A program made the position numbers and the translations under genes. A stretch of DNA of 33,805 bases from Desulfotignum sp. Lineage in GTDB: Bacteria > Desulfobacterota > Desulfobacteria > Desulfobacterales > Desulfobacteraceae. Within the stretch, counting starts at the first letter, position 1; each line of letters opens with the position of its first letter. The stretch covers positions 1-33,805 of the forward strand of contig JAABSB010000018.1 of the NCBI GenBank assembly GCA_011390615.1, in the 5' to 3' direction. Below the pieces are notes generated by a model. The model was not told where the DNA came from and ran no database searches. It worked only from the letters and a program-made list of their open reading frames with translations. Below, one piece after another: positions 1 to 8,109 of this stretch.

Positions 1-331
1 GTCCCATTGCATGGTCCTTGTCACCTGCGGCAGTGAAACCAAAGCCACAGACCTGGCATCCAAAATTGTTAACAGAAAACTGGCTGCCTGTGTGCAGATG
101 AACCCGGTGGTCAGCATCTATACCTGGGATAACCAGGTGCAGACGGAAACAGAAACCCGGCTGGTCATCAAGACCCGTACATCCCTGTATCCTGATCTGG
201 AAGCCTTTATCCTGGCGCACCACCCCTATGATGTGCCCCAGATCCTGCAGGTACCGGTAACAAACGGGCTGCCTGCTTTTCTTGACTGGATTGACCAGAC
301 CACTGGAAAAGAAACAGCACCGGGGAAATAG
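1..331 (+). CDS. cutA: CutA-like divalent cation tolerance protein (5' end probably outside window)
   Basis: Small trimeric cytoplasmic protein of the CutA family, linked in E. coli to copper and other divalent-cation tolerance; its biochemical role is still unclear. The readable part has the family signatures LAACVQM-PVVSIYTW near the N-terminus, then VIKTR and HPYDVPQI in the middle. An ATG lies at 11, but the same frame is open to the window edge and residues before it (S-H-C) fit the first beta strand, so the true start is likely upstream and the entry is treated as 5'-partial. A GC-rich hairpin with a short T run follows the stop. Family identification is secure; physiological role is not. 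Confidence 0.85.
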   Translation, partial: SHCMVLVTCGSETKATDLASKIVNRKLAACVQMNPVVSIYTWDNQVQTETETRLVIKTRTSLYPDLEAFILAHHPYDVPQILQVPVTNGLPAFLDWIDQTTGKETAPGK

Positions 332-336
332 CCGCT

Positions 337-367
337 GCCGGCCCCGGGGACGGCCCTTCGCATTTTT
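337..367 (+). terminator. possible rho-independent terminator after cutA
   Basis: GCCGGCCCC at 337-345 pairs with GGGGACGGC at 346-354 with one mismatch, and five Ts follow at 363-367. The tight turn and the spacer before the T run make it only a plausible terminator. Confidence 0.4.
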
Positions 368-450
368 ACTGTACTTTGCTTAAAAACTATTTCATAATGG
401 GCCAGAATGTATATGAAAAAATCCTCTGTGGATCTGTTCTTTCATTGTTT

Positions 451-592
451 GTTGTGCCCGGCAGGGCATGAAAGCTGTTAGCCATTAGCTGTTAAATGTT
501 AAATGTTAACCGGCAGTAACCAGCAGGGAAAAATTTGTAATTGTTTACTGGAAGCTGATATCTGGTTACTTACGGCTGACGGCTTTATATAA
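451..592 (+). repeat. dispersed intergenic repeat cassette with seven-base tandem array
   Basis: The 20-mer at 451-470 is the reverse complement, with one mismatch, of the 20-mer found twice at 26588-26607 and 26691-26710. It is followed by ATGAAAG (468-474). Five seven-base units then run from 478 to 512: TTAGCCA, TTAGCTG, TTAAATG, TTAAATG, TTAACCG. GGCTGACGGCTTT and ATATAA at 574-592 recur at 26667-26686. The cassette ends just before the Shine-Dalgarno site of the next gene, so it lies in or next to that gene's 5' leader. Confidence 0.7.
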
Positions 593-607
593 AGGAGACC
601 GACATTG

Positions 608-2464
608 ATGAATCTCAGGGACGTATGTCCGGAAAAACTGCTGACCCCGGAAGAGAGCGTCAAAAAGATCAAAAACGGCAGCCGGGTGTTCATCGGCACC
701 GGATGCGGTGAACCCCAGCGCCTGATAAAGGCCATGGTGGAAAATGTGAGCACCCAGGACATCATCGTGTATCAGATGCTGTCTTCTTCGCTGTCCAAAT
801 ATATCCATGATGAAAAATTTTTGTCCCGGTTTTCCATCAAGCTGTTTTTTATTTCCGTTCTCATGCGCCAGTCTGCCTTTGAAGGGAAAATTGACTATAT
901 CCCGGTCTATCTCTCCCAGATTCCCAAGATTTTTGAACACCGGGAAATCGGCCTGGATGTGGCCCTGATCCAGGTATGCCCCCCGGACAAGCATGGTTAC
1001 TGCTCTTTGGGCATCTCCGTTGATATCACCTTGTCAGGCATGAAAAATGCCGATCTGGTAATCGCCCAGGTCAATCCCCGGATGCCCAGAACCTGGGGAG
1101 ATTCCGTGGTGCATGTGGATGAAATCGACTTTCTGGTGGAATATGAGGAACCACTGCTGGAATCTCTGCCCAGCCAGAAAAACAAACAGGTGATAGAGCG
1201 TATCGGCCATTATGTCAACATGCTGGTGGATGACGGTGCCACCCTCCAGATCGGATTCGGCCACCTGCCTGATGCGGTGGTGCCCTATCTGGCCGACAAA
1301 AAGGACCTGGGCATCCACACCCAGGTCATCACCGACGGCCTGCTGCCGTTATTTGAAAAAAAAGTGATCACCAACAGAAAGAAAAATTACCTGCCGGACC
1401 GGGTGGTGGCATCTTTGTGCATGGGGTCCAAAGCCCTGTATGACTATGTGGATAACAACCCCATGTTTTATTTTAAATCCTCGGAATTTGTCAATGACCC
1501 CAATGTGATCGCCAAAAACGACCGGCTGATCTCAATCAGTTCCGCTCTGGAGGTGGATCTGACCGGCCAGGTCTGTACAGATTCCAAGGGATATCTGTTT
1601 TACAGCGGCATCGGGGACCAGGTGGATTTCATCAGGGGATCAGCCATGTCAGAAGGGGGATTTTCCATTATCATCATCCCTTCCACAGCCCAGAACGATG
1701 AGGTGTCCCGTATTGTGCCCCACCTGAGTGAAGGGGCTGGCGTGGCAACCACCAGAGGGGATATTGATATCATTGTGACCGAATACGGGATTGCAGAAAT
1801 GCGGCGCAAAAGTATCTACCAGCGGGTCATGGAACTGGCCCAGATCGCCCATCCCAAATTCAGAAAAGAGTTGATTTCAGAAGCCAAAAAGCGCCACTAT
1901 ATTTTCCCGGACCAGCTGCCCCCTACCAGCCAGGACCTCATGTTTCTGGATTCCTACCATTACACGTTAAAACTTGCCAACGGCAAGGACATCAATTTCA
2001 GGCCCCTGCTGCCTTCCGATGAGTTTGAGTCCCGGCATTTTTTTTATTCTCTGCAGGAAGATTCCATTTACTACCGGTTTTTCAACAAGCGCAAGGTGTT
2101 TTCCCGGGAGATGCTCCAGCAGCAGTGGGCTGAGGTGGACTACCGCCGGAACATGACCCTGATCGGCCTGATGCAGGTGGGCCAGCGCAAACAGATCGTG
2201 GCCATCGGTTCCTATGCAGAGGCCACGGACGATGCCGCAGAAGTGGCGTTCCTGGTAAAAGAAAACCTCCACGGCATGGGCATTGGTTCCTTTCTTTTGG
2301 AAACCCTGGAGGGCATTGCCAAAGAAAACAATTACACAAGTTTTCTTGCCACAGTCCTTGCGGAAAACCGCAAAATGCTCAAGGTTTTTCAGAAGCGGTA
2401 TCCGGATGCCAAATTCATGCGCACCGGCAGCGGGGAGATCGAAGTGGAAATGCCTTTTGCATGA
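608..2464 (+). CDS. acetyl-CoA hydrolase/CoA-transferase fused to a GNAT acetyltransferase domain
   Basis: About 618 residues. Residues 1 to about 440 match the acetyl-CoA hydrolase/4-hydroxybutyrate CoA-transferase family, which moves CoA between carboxylic acids or hydrolyses acyl-CoA through a glutamyl-CoA intermediate. Hallmarks seen: GTGCGEPQ near the N-terminus, ITDG...LFE (the Glu near residue 250 is the likely nucleophile by analogy), and GQVDFIRG. Residues from about 455 form a GNAT domain ending in an acetyl-CoA loop region (HGMGIGSFLLE). AGGAG at 593-597 supports ATG 608; a TTG at 605 is an alternative. The divergent substrate is unknown. The neighbouring acyl-CoA synthetase, convergent downstream, suggests short-chain acyl-CoA metabolism. 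The combination is known in proteobacterial genomes, and the GNAT part may regulate or be an independent acyltransferase. Confidence 0.88.
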   Translation: MNLRDVCPEKLLTPEESVKKIKNGSRVFIGTGCGEPQRLIKAMVENVSTQDIIVYQMLSSSLSKYIHDEKFLSRFSIKLFFISVLMRQSAFEGKIDYIPVYLSQIPKIFEHREIGLDVALIQVCPPDKHGYCSLGISVDITLSGMKNADLVIAQVNPRMPRTWGDSVVHVDEIDFLVEYEEPLLESLPSQKNKQVIERIGHYVNMLVDDGATLQIGFGHLPDAVVPYLADKKDLGIHTQVITDGLLPLFEKKVITNRKKNYLPDRVVASLCMGSKALYDYVDNNPMFYFKSSEFVNDPNVIAKNDRLISISSALEVDLTGQVCTDSKGYLFYSGIGDQVDFIRGSAMSEGGFSIIIIPSTAQNDEVSRIVPHLSEGAGVATTRGDIDIIVTEYGIAEMRRKSIYQRVMELAQIAHPKFRKELISEAKKRHYIFPDQLPPTSQDLMFLDSYHYTLKLANGKDINFRPLLPSDEFESRHFFYSLQEDSIYYRFFNKRKVFSREMLQQQWAEVDYRRNMTLIGLMQVGQRKQIVAIGSYAEATDDAAEVAFLVKENLHGMGIGSFLLETLEGIAKENNYTSFLATVLAENRKMLKVFQKRYPDAKFMRTGSGEIEVEMPFA

Positions 2465-2493
2465 CCGGACTGCCTGTCCCCTGACAAGGCTGT

Positions 2494-4257
2494 CTACTGC
2501 CTTTTTCTGGAACCCAACTCCGGAAAATCCCAGTAAAAATATTCTGTCATCTGTCCCTGGCCGGGAGTTTCTGATGGTGAAGCTGACATTTCCCGCAGTT
2601 CGATGCGCCGGATTTTACCGGAAATGGTCTTGGGGACCTCTGTGACAAACTCGATGATTCTGGGAATCTTGAATTTTGCCAGAATATTGGTGGTATGCCG
2701 GAACAAATCCAGGGCCAGGTCCCGGTTCGGTTCAACCCCCTGGTTCAGGATAACATAGGCCTTGACCAGCTGGTACCGCTGCGGATCAGGCGCCCCAACA
2801 ACAGCGGCTTCCGCCACAGCAGGATGCTCCACCAGCGCGCTTTCCACCTCAAAAGGCCCGATGCGGAAATCCGATGATTTGATCACATCATCAGCCCTGC
2901 CCACAAACCACCAGAATCCATCTGTATCAAAAGAGGCCCGGTCACCGGTATAGTAAAAATTATCCACAAACACGGCGCTCATTTTTTCCGGGTTGCCGAT
3001 GTATTCACAAAACAGACCGATACCCCGCCATCTGTCCAGCTTGACCACAATATGGCCCACTGTATCAGGGGTGGTAATCTCATTTCCTTCATCATCTGCC
3101 AGGGCCACATCATACATGGGAATGGGTTTGCCAAATGAACCGGACCGCATGGTTTCGGCCATCCACGGGGCATTGCCGATCATGGCCGTGGATTCGGTCT
3201 GCCCGTAAAAATCCCTGATCCGGGTATTGGTATGTTTTTTCCACCGGGTGATCACATCCGGATTCAAGGGTTCTCCGGCTGATATGGACTGGCGCAGGCA
3301 GGACAGGTCAAACCCCGACAGATCTGTGTTCACAAACATCCGCCAGGCAGTGGGAGGGGCGCAAAAGATGGTGACCCTGTTCTGTTCCAAAGCCTTGAGA
3401 TAAAGCGCAGGGTCCAGGGAGGTAAAGGCAAACGCGGTCACGGTGGCCCCCACATTAAAGGGCACAAAAAAAGAGGACCAGGACCATTTGGCCCAGCCGG
3501 GCGCACTCAGATTATGGTGGATATCACCGGGCTGTGTGCCGATAATGACGGTGGTGGACAAATGGCCCACCGGATAAGACAATGCCGTGTGTCCCACCCG
3601 TTTGGGAAGCCCTGTTGTGCCGGAGGTAAAAAAGCAGAACAAAATATCATCGGAACGGGTCTCTGCAGCCGGGGCTTCCCTGCTCTGGGTACTGATCTCA
3701 TCAAAACTGGTCCACCCTTCTCTTGTGCCCAGCACCAGTTTGATTTTTGGATGGATACCGGTCTGCTGTGCTGCCTGGTCAATGAGCTCGGCACTGGCTT
3801 CATCAGCCAGCACCACATCCGGTTTATAGGTCTCAAACCGGTATTCCATCTCCCTGGGCGTCATGGTGGTGGCAGTGGGAACCGCCACGATACCGGCTTT
3901 TATACATGCTATGCCGGCAATCCAGATTTGTGGAAGCACCGGTGCCATCATATACATATTGTGTGTGTGGCCCACCTTGTTTTGTGCAAGAAAATTCACC
4001 AGCTGGTTGGCTTTTTCGGACAGGTTCAGATAGGAAAATATGTTTTTTTCACCAGTGTGGATATCATGCCAGACCAGGGCAGTCTTTTCAGGGGTGTTTT
4101 TCACATGCAGGTCTTCAAAAATCTGGCTGGCCCAGTTAAAATGGGTGGGCATTGCCATGTTGTTCAACTTTGCAAAAAAAGATTTTGCCCTGTGTTCTTT
4201 GTCAGCGTTGTCCGCCATCTGGTTGATCTGGATAACCTCTTGATAAAGCGCTTTCAT
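2494..4257 (-). CDS. AMP-forming acyl-CoA synthetase (MACS/acetyl-CoA synthetase-like)
   Basis: ANL-superfamily enzyme that activates a carboxylic acid with ATP and joins it to CoA. The P-loop motif FFTSGTTGLPK, the DFYGQTE adenylate motif, YTGDRA, the hinge GRADDVIKSSDFRIGP and the C-terminal PKTISGKIRR are all present. The catalytic lysine is about K548 of 587. The start ATG at 4257 is preferred because AAGGAG lies upstream on that strand and the extra N-terminal 29 residues of the longer frame (start 4344) do not look like family sequence. Phrases such as NLSAPGWAKWSWSSFF resemble medium-chain/MACS acyl-CoA synthetases. Substrate cannot be read from sequence. Its 3' end faces the CoA-transferase with 29 bases between them. 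Confidence 0.9.
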   Translation of the reverse strand: MKALYQEVIQINQMADNADKEHRAKSFFAKLNNMAMPTHFNWASQIFEDLHVKNTPEKTALVWHDIHTGEKNIFSYLNLSEKANQLVNFLAQNKVGHTHNMYMMAPVLPQIWIAGIACIKAGIVAVPTATTMTPREMEYRFETYKPDVVLADEASAELIDQAAQQTGIHPKIKLVLGTREGWTSFDEISTQSREAPAAETRSDDILFCFFTSGTTGLPKRVGHTALSYPVGHLSTTVIIGTQPGDIHHNLSAPGWAKWSWSSFFVPFNVGATVTAFAFTSLDPALYLKALEQNRVTIFCAPPTAWRMFVNTDLSGFDLSCLRQSISAGEPLNPDVITRWKKHTNTRIRDFYGQTESTAMIGNAPWMAETMRSGSFGKPIPMYDVALADDEGNEITTPDTVGHIVVKLDRWRGIGLFCEYIGNPEKMSAVFVDNFYYTGDRASFDTDGFWWFVGRADDVIKSSDFRIGPFEVESALVEHPAVAEAAVVGAPDPQRYQLVKAYVILNQGVEPNRDLALDLFRHTTNILAKFKIPRIIEFVTEVPKTISGKIRRIELREMSASPSETPGQGQMTEYFYWDFPELGSRKRQ

Positions 4258-4383
4258 ACTGTTCAAACACTCCTTGCAATCTGATTTAATGTTCTGTATA
4301 GCATCACAACCCGGTCCATCCCGTATGGCTGTGACAGATGTCATGCCTGCGGCACAAAATTACACCCGGCAAAACAGGCAGCC

Positions 4384-5349
4384 ATGGACAAAAAAGATCC
4401 CATCCTGATACTGGCCCCTTTACAGGGATTTACTGATGTAACATTTAGAAATGTGTATGCCAAGCATTTTTCCGGCCTTGATGCTGCACTGGCTCCCTTT
4501 ATTTCCACCATGGGACAGCAGCGGCTCAAACCATCACGGCTCCGGGATGTGGATCCGTGTCTCAACCAGCTTCTGCCGGTAACCCCCCAGATCCTGGGGA
4601 ATGCGGCAGAAGACTTTGTCTTTCTGGCCAGGCGCCTGGCTGATATGGGGCATAATCTTGTCAACTGGAACCTGGGATGCCCCCATTCCAAGATCGCCAA
4701 AAAAGAACGTGGTTCCGGCCTGCTTTTGTTTCCGGAAAAAATCGATGCCCTGCTGGACCGGATAATCCCCGATATTCCCATGGCATTGTCCGTCAAAATC
4801 CGCCTGGGCCGCAAAAGCAGGGAGGAGATCCATGGCCTCATAAAAGTGTTCGACCGCCATGATCTGGACCATATCATTCTGCATCCGCGCACAGGTATTC
4901 AGATGTACCAGGGCACAGCCGACCATGATGCGTTCGGGGCCGCCATGGCACAAAGCCGCCATACCTTTGTATATAACGGGGATATTACGGATATACGCTC
5001 ATTTAATAAGGTGAAAAACCGATTTAATGGCATCAGCCGGTTCATGATCGGCAGGGGCATTCTTTCCAACCCGTTTCTGCCCGAAGATATTAAGTCTGTC
5101 CTCGGAGATCCGGACAAACGGCTGGCAAGGCTGCAGGCTTTTCATGATGATCTTCTGGCTGCCTATAGCAGCATAATTTCAGGACCCGGGCATTTGACCG
5201 GCCGCATGAAAGGATTCTGGAACTATCTGGGCCCTTCCTTCAAAAACCACAAAAAACCTGTGAAAGCCATATTAAAATCCACGTCTATGCCTGCCTATAC
5301 CGACAATGTGGCACAATTTTTTGCTGCACAGCCTGTATTTGCTCCCTGA
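4384..5349 (+). CDS. tRNA-dihydrouridine synthase, DusC-like
   Basis: FMN-dependent reductase making dihydrouridine in tRNA. The 321-residue protein starts with APLQGFTD, has NWNLGCPHSK with catalytic Cys99, VKIRLG, LHPRTG and IGRGILSNPFL, all typical of a Dus TIM barrel plus helical domain. It is most like the DusC type, a judgement from motifs only. It is divergent from the acyl-CoA synthetase (about 126 bases apart). A second Dus gene lies at 11780. Confidence 0.9.
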   Translation: MDKKDPILILAPLQGFTDVTFRNVYAKHFSGLDAALAPFISTMGQQRLKPSRLRDVDPCLNQLLPVTPQILGNAAEDFVFLARRLADMGHNLVNWNLGCPHSKIAKKERGSGLLLFPEKIDALLDRIIPDIPMALSVKIRLGRKSREEIHGLIKVFDRHDLDHIILHPRTGIQMYQGTADHDAFGAAMAQSRHTFVYNGDITDIRSFNKVKNRFNGISRFMIGRGILSNPFLPEDIKSVLGDPDKRLARLQAFHDDLLAAYSSIISGPGHLTGRMKGFWNYLGPSFKNHKKPVKAILKSTSMPAYTDNVAQFFAAQPVFAP

Positions 5350-5370
5350 CACTGCAGTATATGACACCGG

Positions 5371-5384
5371 CGCTGCATGCAGCG
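5371..5384. repeat. 14-bp perfect palindrome between convergent genes
   Basis: CGCTGCATGCAGCG is its own reverse complement. It sits in the 72-base gap between the DusC-like gene and the convergent flavoenzyme gene. There is no T run on either side, so a classical terminator is not supported. Confidence 0.4.
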
Positions 5385-5421
5385 ATCACTGCCTGGATTT
5401 CGGGATTTTGTACCGCCGGAC

Positions 5422-7422
5422 TCAGATACGGTTTGCCGCGGCAAATCCCTGATGGACTGCGTCAAAAGCCGTGCCTACCCTTGCGGCATCCCCTGCTGTT
5501 TCACAGGCGATGCCCATGCTGCGCACCAGGTCCTCAAGGGGGTTATGGGAGACAGATCCTGCCGCCACCACCACGGTATCAACAACCAATGCTTGGGATT
5601 TTCCACCCTGTTCAAAGGTTACGCCGGTGTCGGAAATGCCGGTCACTGTTGCCGATGTCATGGTTTCAATGCCGCACCTGCCAAGATCCTGGAGCATTCC
5701 CCATTTGGTGGATTTGCCGATATCCTTTCCGATTTTGTCCATCATCTCAAAAACAAAAATACGGGTATTGCCTGCCACCGCCATTTTATAAAGGGTCTGG
5801 GGGTCTTCCGCCTGGTTGACCAAAAGAAACTTCACCACATCTGCAGGCATCGACCCTTTTTCAGCCAGAAACAGCGCGGTTTCCACCCCCACGGCATTGC
5901 CGCCGATGACGGCCACCCGGTTGCCCACAGCCACCCGGTTTTCAAGCACATCCCAGGCCTGGACCACATGGGGCAGGTCTATACCTGGCACGGGTGGTTT
6001 CACCGGCACAGCACCAGTTGCCAGGATCACGGCATCAGGGGCATTTTCCCGGAGCACTGCCTGGTCCACCTTGGAATTGAGAACCACCGGTATTTTTTCC
6101 AGGGTCAGCTGGTTTGCCAGGTCTCTGGAAAACACGGCAAACTCTTCTCTGCCCGGCGGGGCTGCAGCCAGATGCAGCTGTCCTCCCAGGCGGCCGCTTT
6201 TTTCATGCAGCACCACCCGGTGCCCCCGGCGGTGTGCTGTCACGGCAGCCATCATGCCCGCAGGCCCGCCGCCAACCACCAGTATATTTTTTGGAGAAGA
6301 TGTTTTTTTCACAACCCGGGTGCTTTCATGCCCGGCCAGGGGGTTGCACAGGCATTCCACCTGTTTGAGCTTGAACAGATTGTCAAAACATCCCTGGGCA
6401 CAGGCTATGCAGTGTATAATTTCATTTTCCCGGCCCTGTTTTGCCTTTCGGGGCAGCATGGGGTCGGCAATCAGGCTTCTGCCCATGGCCACCATGTCGC
6501 AATGGCCTTTTGCCAGAAGGTCTCTTGCGGTATCCGGGTCATTTATCCTGTGGGAGGCGATCACCGGCACATCCACCTGTTCTTTGATGCCGGCAGCCAG
6601 ATAGGAAAAGGCCCCCCTGGGCACCTGGGCCACAATCTGGGGCACCCTGGCCTCATGCCATCCCACATTGATGCACAGGGCATCCACAGGTCCTTTTGCC
6701 AGAGCTTTGGCATAGGTTTTCAGCTCTTTTCTGGTATTGCCGCCCGGCATGAAATCATTGCCGTTCATGCGTACAATAAGCGGAAAGTCTTTGCCCACGG
6801 CATCCCGCACCGCATCCATTACCTGGAGGCCGAACCGCATCCGGTTTTCCAGGCTGCCGCCGTATGCATCTGTGCGAAGGTTGGTCAACGGCGATAAAAA
6901 CTCACTGATGAGATAGCCGGTGCCGCTGAGGATCTCCACAGCATCAAATCCGGCTTTTTTCACCCGCAAAGCTGCCCGGGCAAACCGGTCAACGGTCTGT
7001 TCAATTTCCTGGACGCTCATTTCCTTAGGCACCTCTTTGGTCAGGCGGGAGGCAATGGCGGACGGGGCCACCGGCTGTTTTCCCTCCAGAAAAAAGGAAA
7101 AATTATACCGGCCGGCATGGTTGAGCTGCACCACCCCTCTGGACCCGTTATCTTTGATGGCGGATGCCAGACGGGAAAGACCCGGTATAAACCGGTCATC
7201 ATGGGCCCCGATATTCTGGGTATTGCCCGACAGTTCATCCACGGTGGCAAATCCCACACAGATCAGACCGGCACCGCCTCTGGCCCGCAATGCATAAAAA
7301 TCTACAATCTGGTCTGTGACCGCATAATCCACCCCCATGCCCAGATGCATGGCAGGCAGGTAAATCCGGTTATCCAGGGCCAGGGTATTTATGGTAATGG
7401 GTTCAAACAACGGATCTTTCAT
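5422..7422 (-). CDS. NADH:flavin oxidoreductase, 2,4-dienoyl-CoA reductase (FadH)-like
   Basis: About 666 residues with the FadH architecture. Residues 1 to about 360 form an old-yellow-enzyme FMN barrel with QLNHAGRY. A 4Fe-4S motif follows, C338-x2-C341-x3-C345-x11-C357. The C-terminal half has two dinucleotide folds, VVGGGPAGMMAA for FAD and VIGGNAVGVETA for NAD(P)H. Such enzymes reduce 2,4-dienoyl-CoA or other enals/enoates; the exact substrate cannot be assigned. Start ATG 7422 is chosen because GGAG lies six bases upstream on the minus strand; longer starts to 7467 are possible. The small membrane gene at 7500-7691 is just upstream in the same orientation. Confidence 0.88.
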   Translation of the reverse strand: MKDPLFEPITINTLALDNRIYLPAMHLGMGVDYAVTDQIVDFYALRARGGAGLICVGFATVDELSGNTQNIGAHDDRFIPGLSRLASAIKDNGSRGVVQLNHAGRYNFSFFLEGKQPVAPSAIASRLTKEVPKEMSVQEIEQTVDRFARAALRVKKAGFDAVEILSGTGYLISEFLSPLTNLRTDAYGGSLENRMRFGLQVMDAVRDAVGKDFPLIVRMNGNDFMPGGNTRKELKTYAKALAKGPVDALCINVGWHEARVPQIVAQVPRGAFSYLAAGIKEQVDVPVIASHRINDPDTARDLLAKGHCDMVAMGRSLIADPMLPRKAKQGRENEIIHCIACAQGCFDNLFKLKQVECLCNPLAGHESTRVVKKTSSPKNILVVGGGPAGMMAAVTAHRRGHRVVLHEKSGRLGGQLHLAAAPPGREEFAVFSRDLANQLTLEKIPVVLNSKVDQAVLRENAPDAVILATGAVPVKPPVPGIDLPHVVQAWDVLENRVAVGNRVAVIGGNAVGVETALFLAEKGSMPADVVKFLLVNQAEDPQTLYKMAVAGNTRIFVFEMMDKIGKDIGKSTKWGMLQDLGRCGIETMTSATVTGISDTGVTFEQGGKSQALVVDTVVVAAGSVSHNPLEDLVRSMGIACETAGDAARVGTAFDAVHQGFAAANRI

Positions 7423-7476
7423 ATCTGTCTCCATTCTTCTGTTAATCAGGATCAGCACACACAACAATCACATCAT

Positions 7477-7498
7477 TAAAACACCCTTTATCAGGGTT
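7477..7498 (-). terminator. terminator-like hairpin after the extended small ORF
   Basis: Read on the minus strand, ACCCT-gataa-AGGGT is followed by GTTTTAAT. It begins right after the second stop codon (7500-7502) of the putative selenoprotein, which fits a transcript ending there. The stem is short, so confidence is moderate. Confidence 0.42.
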
Positions 7499-7499
7499 G

Positions 7500-7691
7500 T
7501 CACTCTTTTTTGTCAGACAATGAAGACGGCTGATTTTCCGGTGAAACAGATTTTTGTTCTGTGATGGTATTTTTGCCTGTCACCTGACAGGCATCCCGCA
7601 TTCAGGTGGAAATCCCCATTTTGGGCAGCACATAAATCTGCAGCAGCAGATAAATTCCAACAAATCCTATGATCAAAAGCATTTCTTTCAT
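7500..7691 (-). CDS. putative small membrane selenoprotein (UGA at codon 30), 63 residues
   Basis: ATG at 7691-7689 follows a strong AAGGAG site about six bases upstream. Codons 1-29 encode one hydrophobic helix (about residues 4-22: MLLIIGFVGIYLLLQIYVL) ending in PKMGIST. A TGA at 7604-7602 comes next, then 33 more open codons (M-R-D-A-C-Q-V... ending DKKE) to a TGA at 7502-7500. The UGA residue would form a U30-x4-C35 pair right after the membrane segment. A perfect 7-bp hairpin with loop AGGU starts 9 nt after the UGA. Read conventionally it is a 29-aa membrane peptide (7602-7691), and an ATG directly after the TGA could start a separate 33-aa peptide. The function is not recognised; a membrane-tethered redox thiol/selenol is an inference. 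A promoter (7721-7749) and a terminator (7477-7498) bracket it. Confidence 0.62.
7575..7592 (-). promoter_or_regulatory. SECIS-like hairpin downstream of in-frame UGA
   Basis: On the minus strand GCCTGTC pairs with GACAGGC around loop AGGT (18 nt). The loop's first G lies about 18 nt after the UGA at 7602-7604. Bacterial SECIS elements are hairpins in the coding region just after UGA with a G in the first loop bases, and E. coli fdhF has GGUC at nearly this distance. No bulged U in the stem is obvious, so SelB recognition is inferred. Confidence 0.55.
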
Positions 7692-7720
7692 TTTTATCTC
7701 CTTGGAAAAGGTTATTCCTC

Positions 7721-7749
7721 ATAATAAGCACAAATCCCGGACAATTCAA
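7721..7749 (-). promoter_or_regulatory. sigma70-type promoter of the small membrane gene
   Basis: On the minus strand TTGAAT (7749-7744), a 17-base spacer and TATTAT (7726-7721). The predicted transcript would start near 7715, about 24 bases before the ATG at 7691. Confidence 0.55.
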
Positions 7750-7824
7750 CCAGCTGTTACATCAGGGTGAGTGCATTCTAACCGTCAATCCATCGATTTT
7801 GCCCCCAGGGCTGTCAAATTGCGT

Positions 7825-7880
7825 AACCACGAAGCGCACGAAGGACACGAAGAAAGGGCATCTTCGTGCGCTTCGTGGTT
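7825..7880. repeat. palindromic repeat built from nine-base CACGAAG units
   Basis: The 19-bp arms at 7825-7843 and 7862-7880 are perfect reverse complements (AACCACGAAG...CTTCGTGGTT). The left side holds three units of CACGAAGNN at nine-base spacing; the right side holds two. The same element type recurs at 33262-33322. It lies in non-coding DNA. Confidence 0.8.
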
Positions 7881-8010
7881 GAAAAAAAATCAAACCAATA
7901 CAATGTCATCCGACATTTGTCATAACGCATTTAATTTATGAAATAATTTTTGAAGAATGAGTTTGTCCGGGCAGTATCTGGGGAGATATCCGGGGGATAC
8001 CACCAGGGAC

Positions 8011-8039
8011 TTGCATCCAAAAAGGCAAGTTGGTATACT
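8011..8039 (+). promoter_or_regulatory. possible sigma70 promoter for the fmdB-like gene
   Basis: TTGCAT at 8011-8016, a 17-base spacer and TATACT at 8034-8039. The -10 matches 5 of 6 and the -35 3 of 6. The start codon is 71 bases downstream. Confidence 0.42.
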
Positions 8040-8109
8040 ATTAGAATAAAAAATCACCGGATTTTCACATACAGATTTCCATTAATGATTTACCAACAAG
8101 GAGGCAGTG

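Larger units (their letters stand above)
7692..8109. other. divergent intergenic region between the small membrane gene and fmdB-like gene
   Basis: This 418-base stretch has no supported gene. It holds the minus-strand promoter at 7721-7749, the CACGAAG hairpin at 7825-7880 and the plus-strand promoter at 8011-8039. An AT-rich segment lies at about 7885-7960; nothing else was recognised. Confidence 0.7.

Noticed and set aside
3514-4284. 256-codon plus-strand frame
   Set aside because: Antisense to the acyl-CoA synthetase, whose motifs are intact.
5377-6897. 506-codon plus-strand frame
   Set aside because: It is the shadow of the flavoenzyme gene on the minus strand; His/Cys/Pro-rich composition is typical of an antisense frame.
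7513-7749. 78-codon minus-strand frame over the small membrane gene
   Set aside because: It is out of frame with the gene that has the strong SD and hydrophobic helix, and its own start has no SD.
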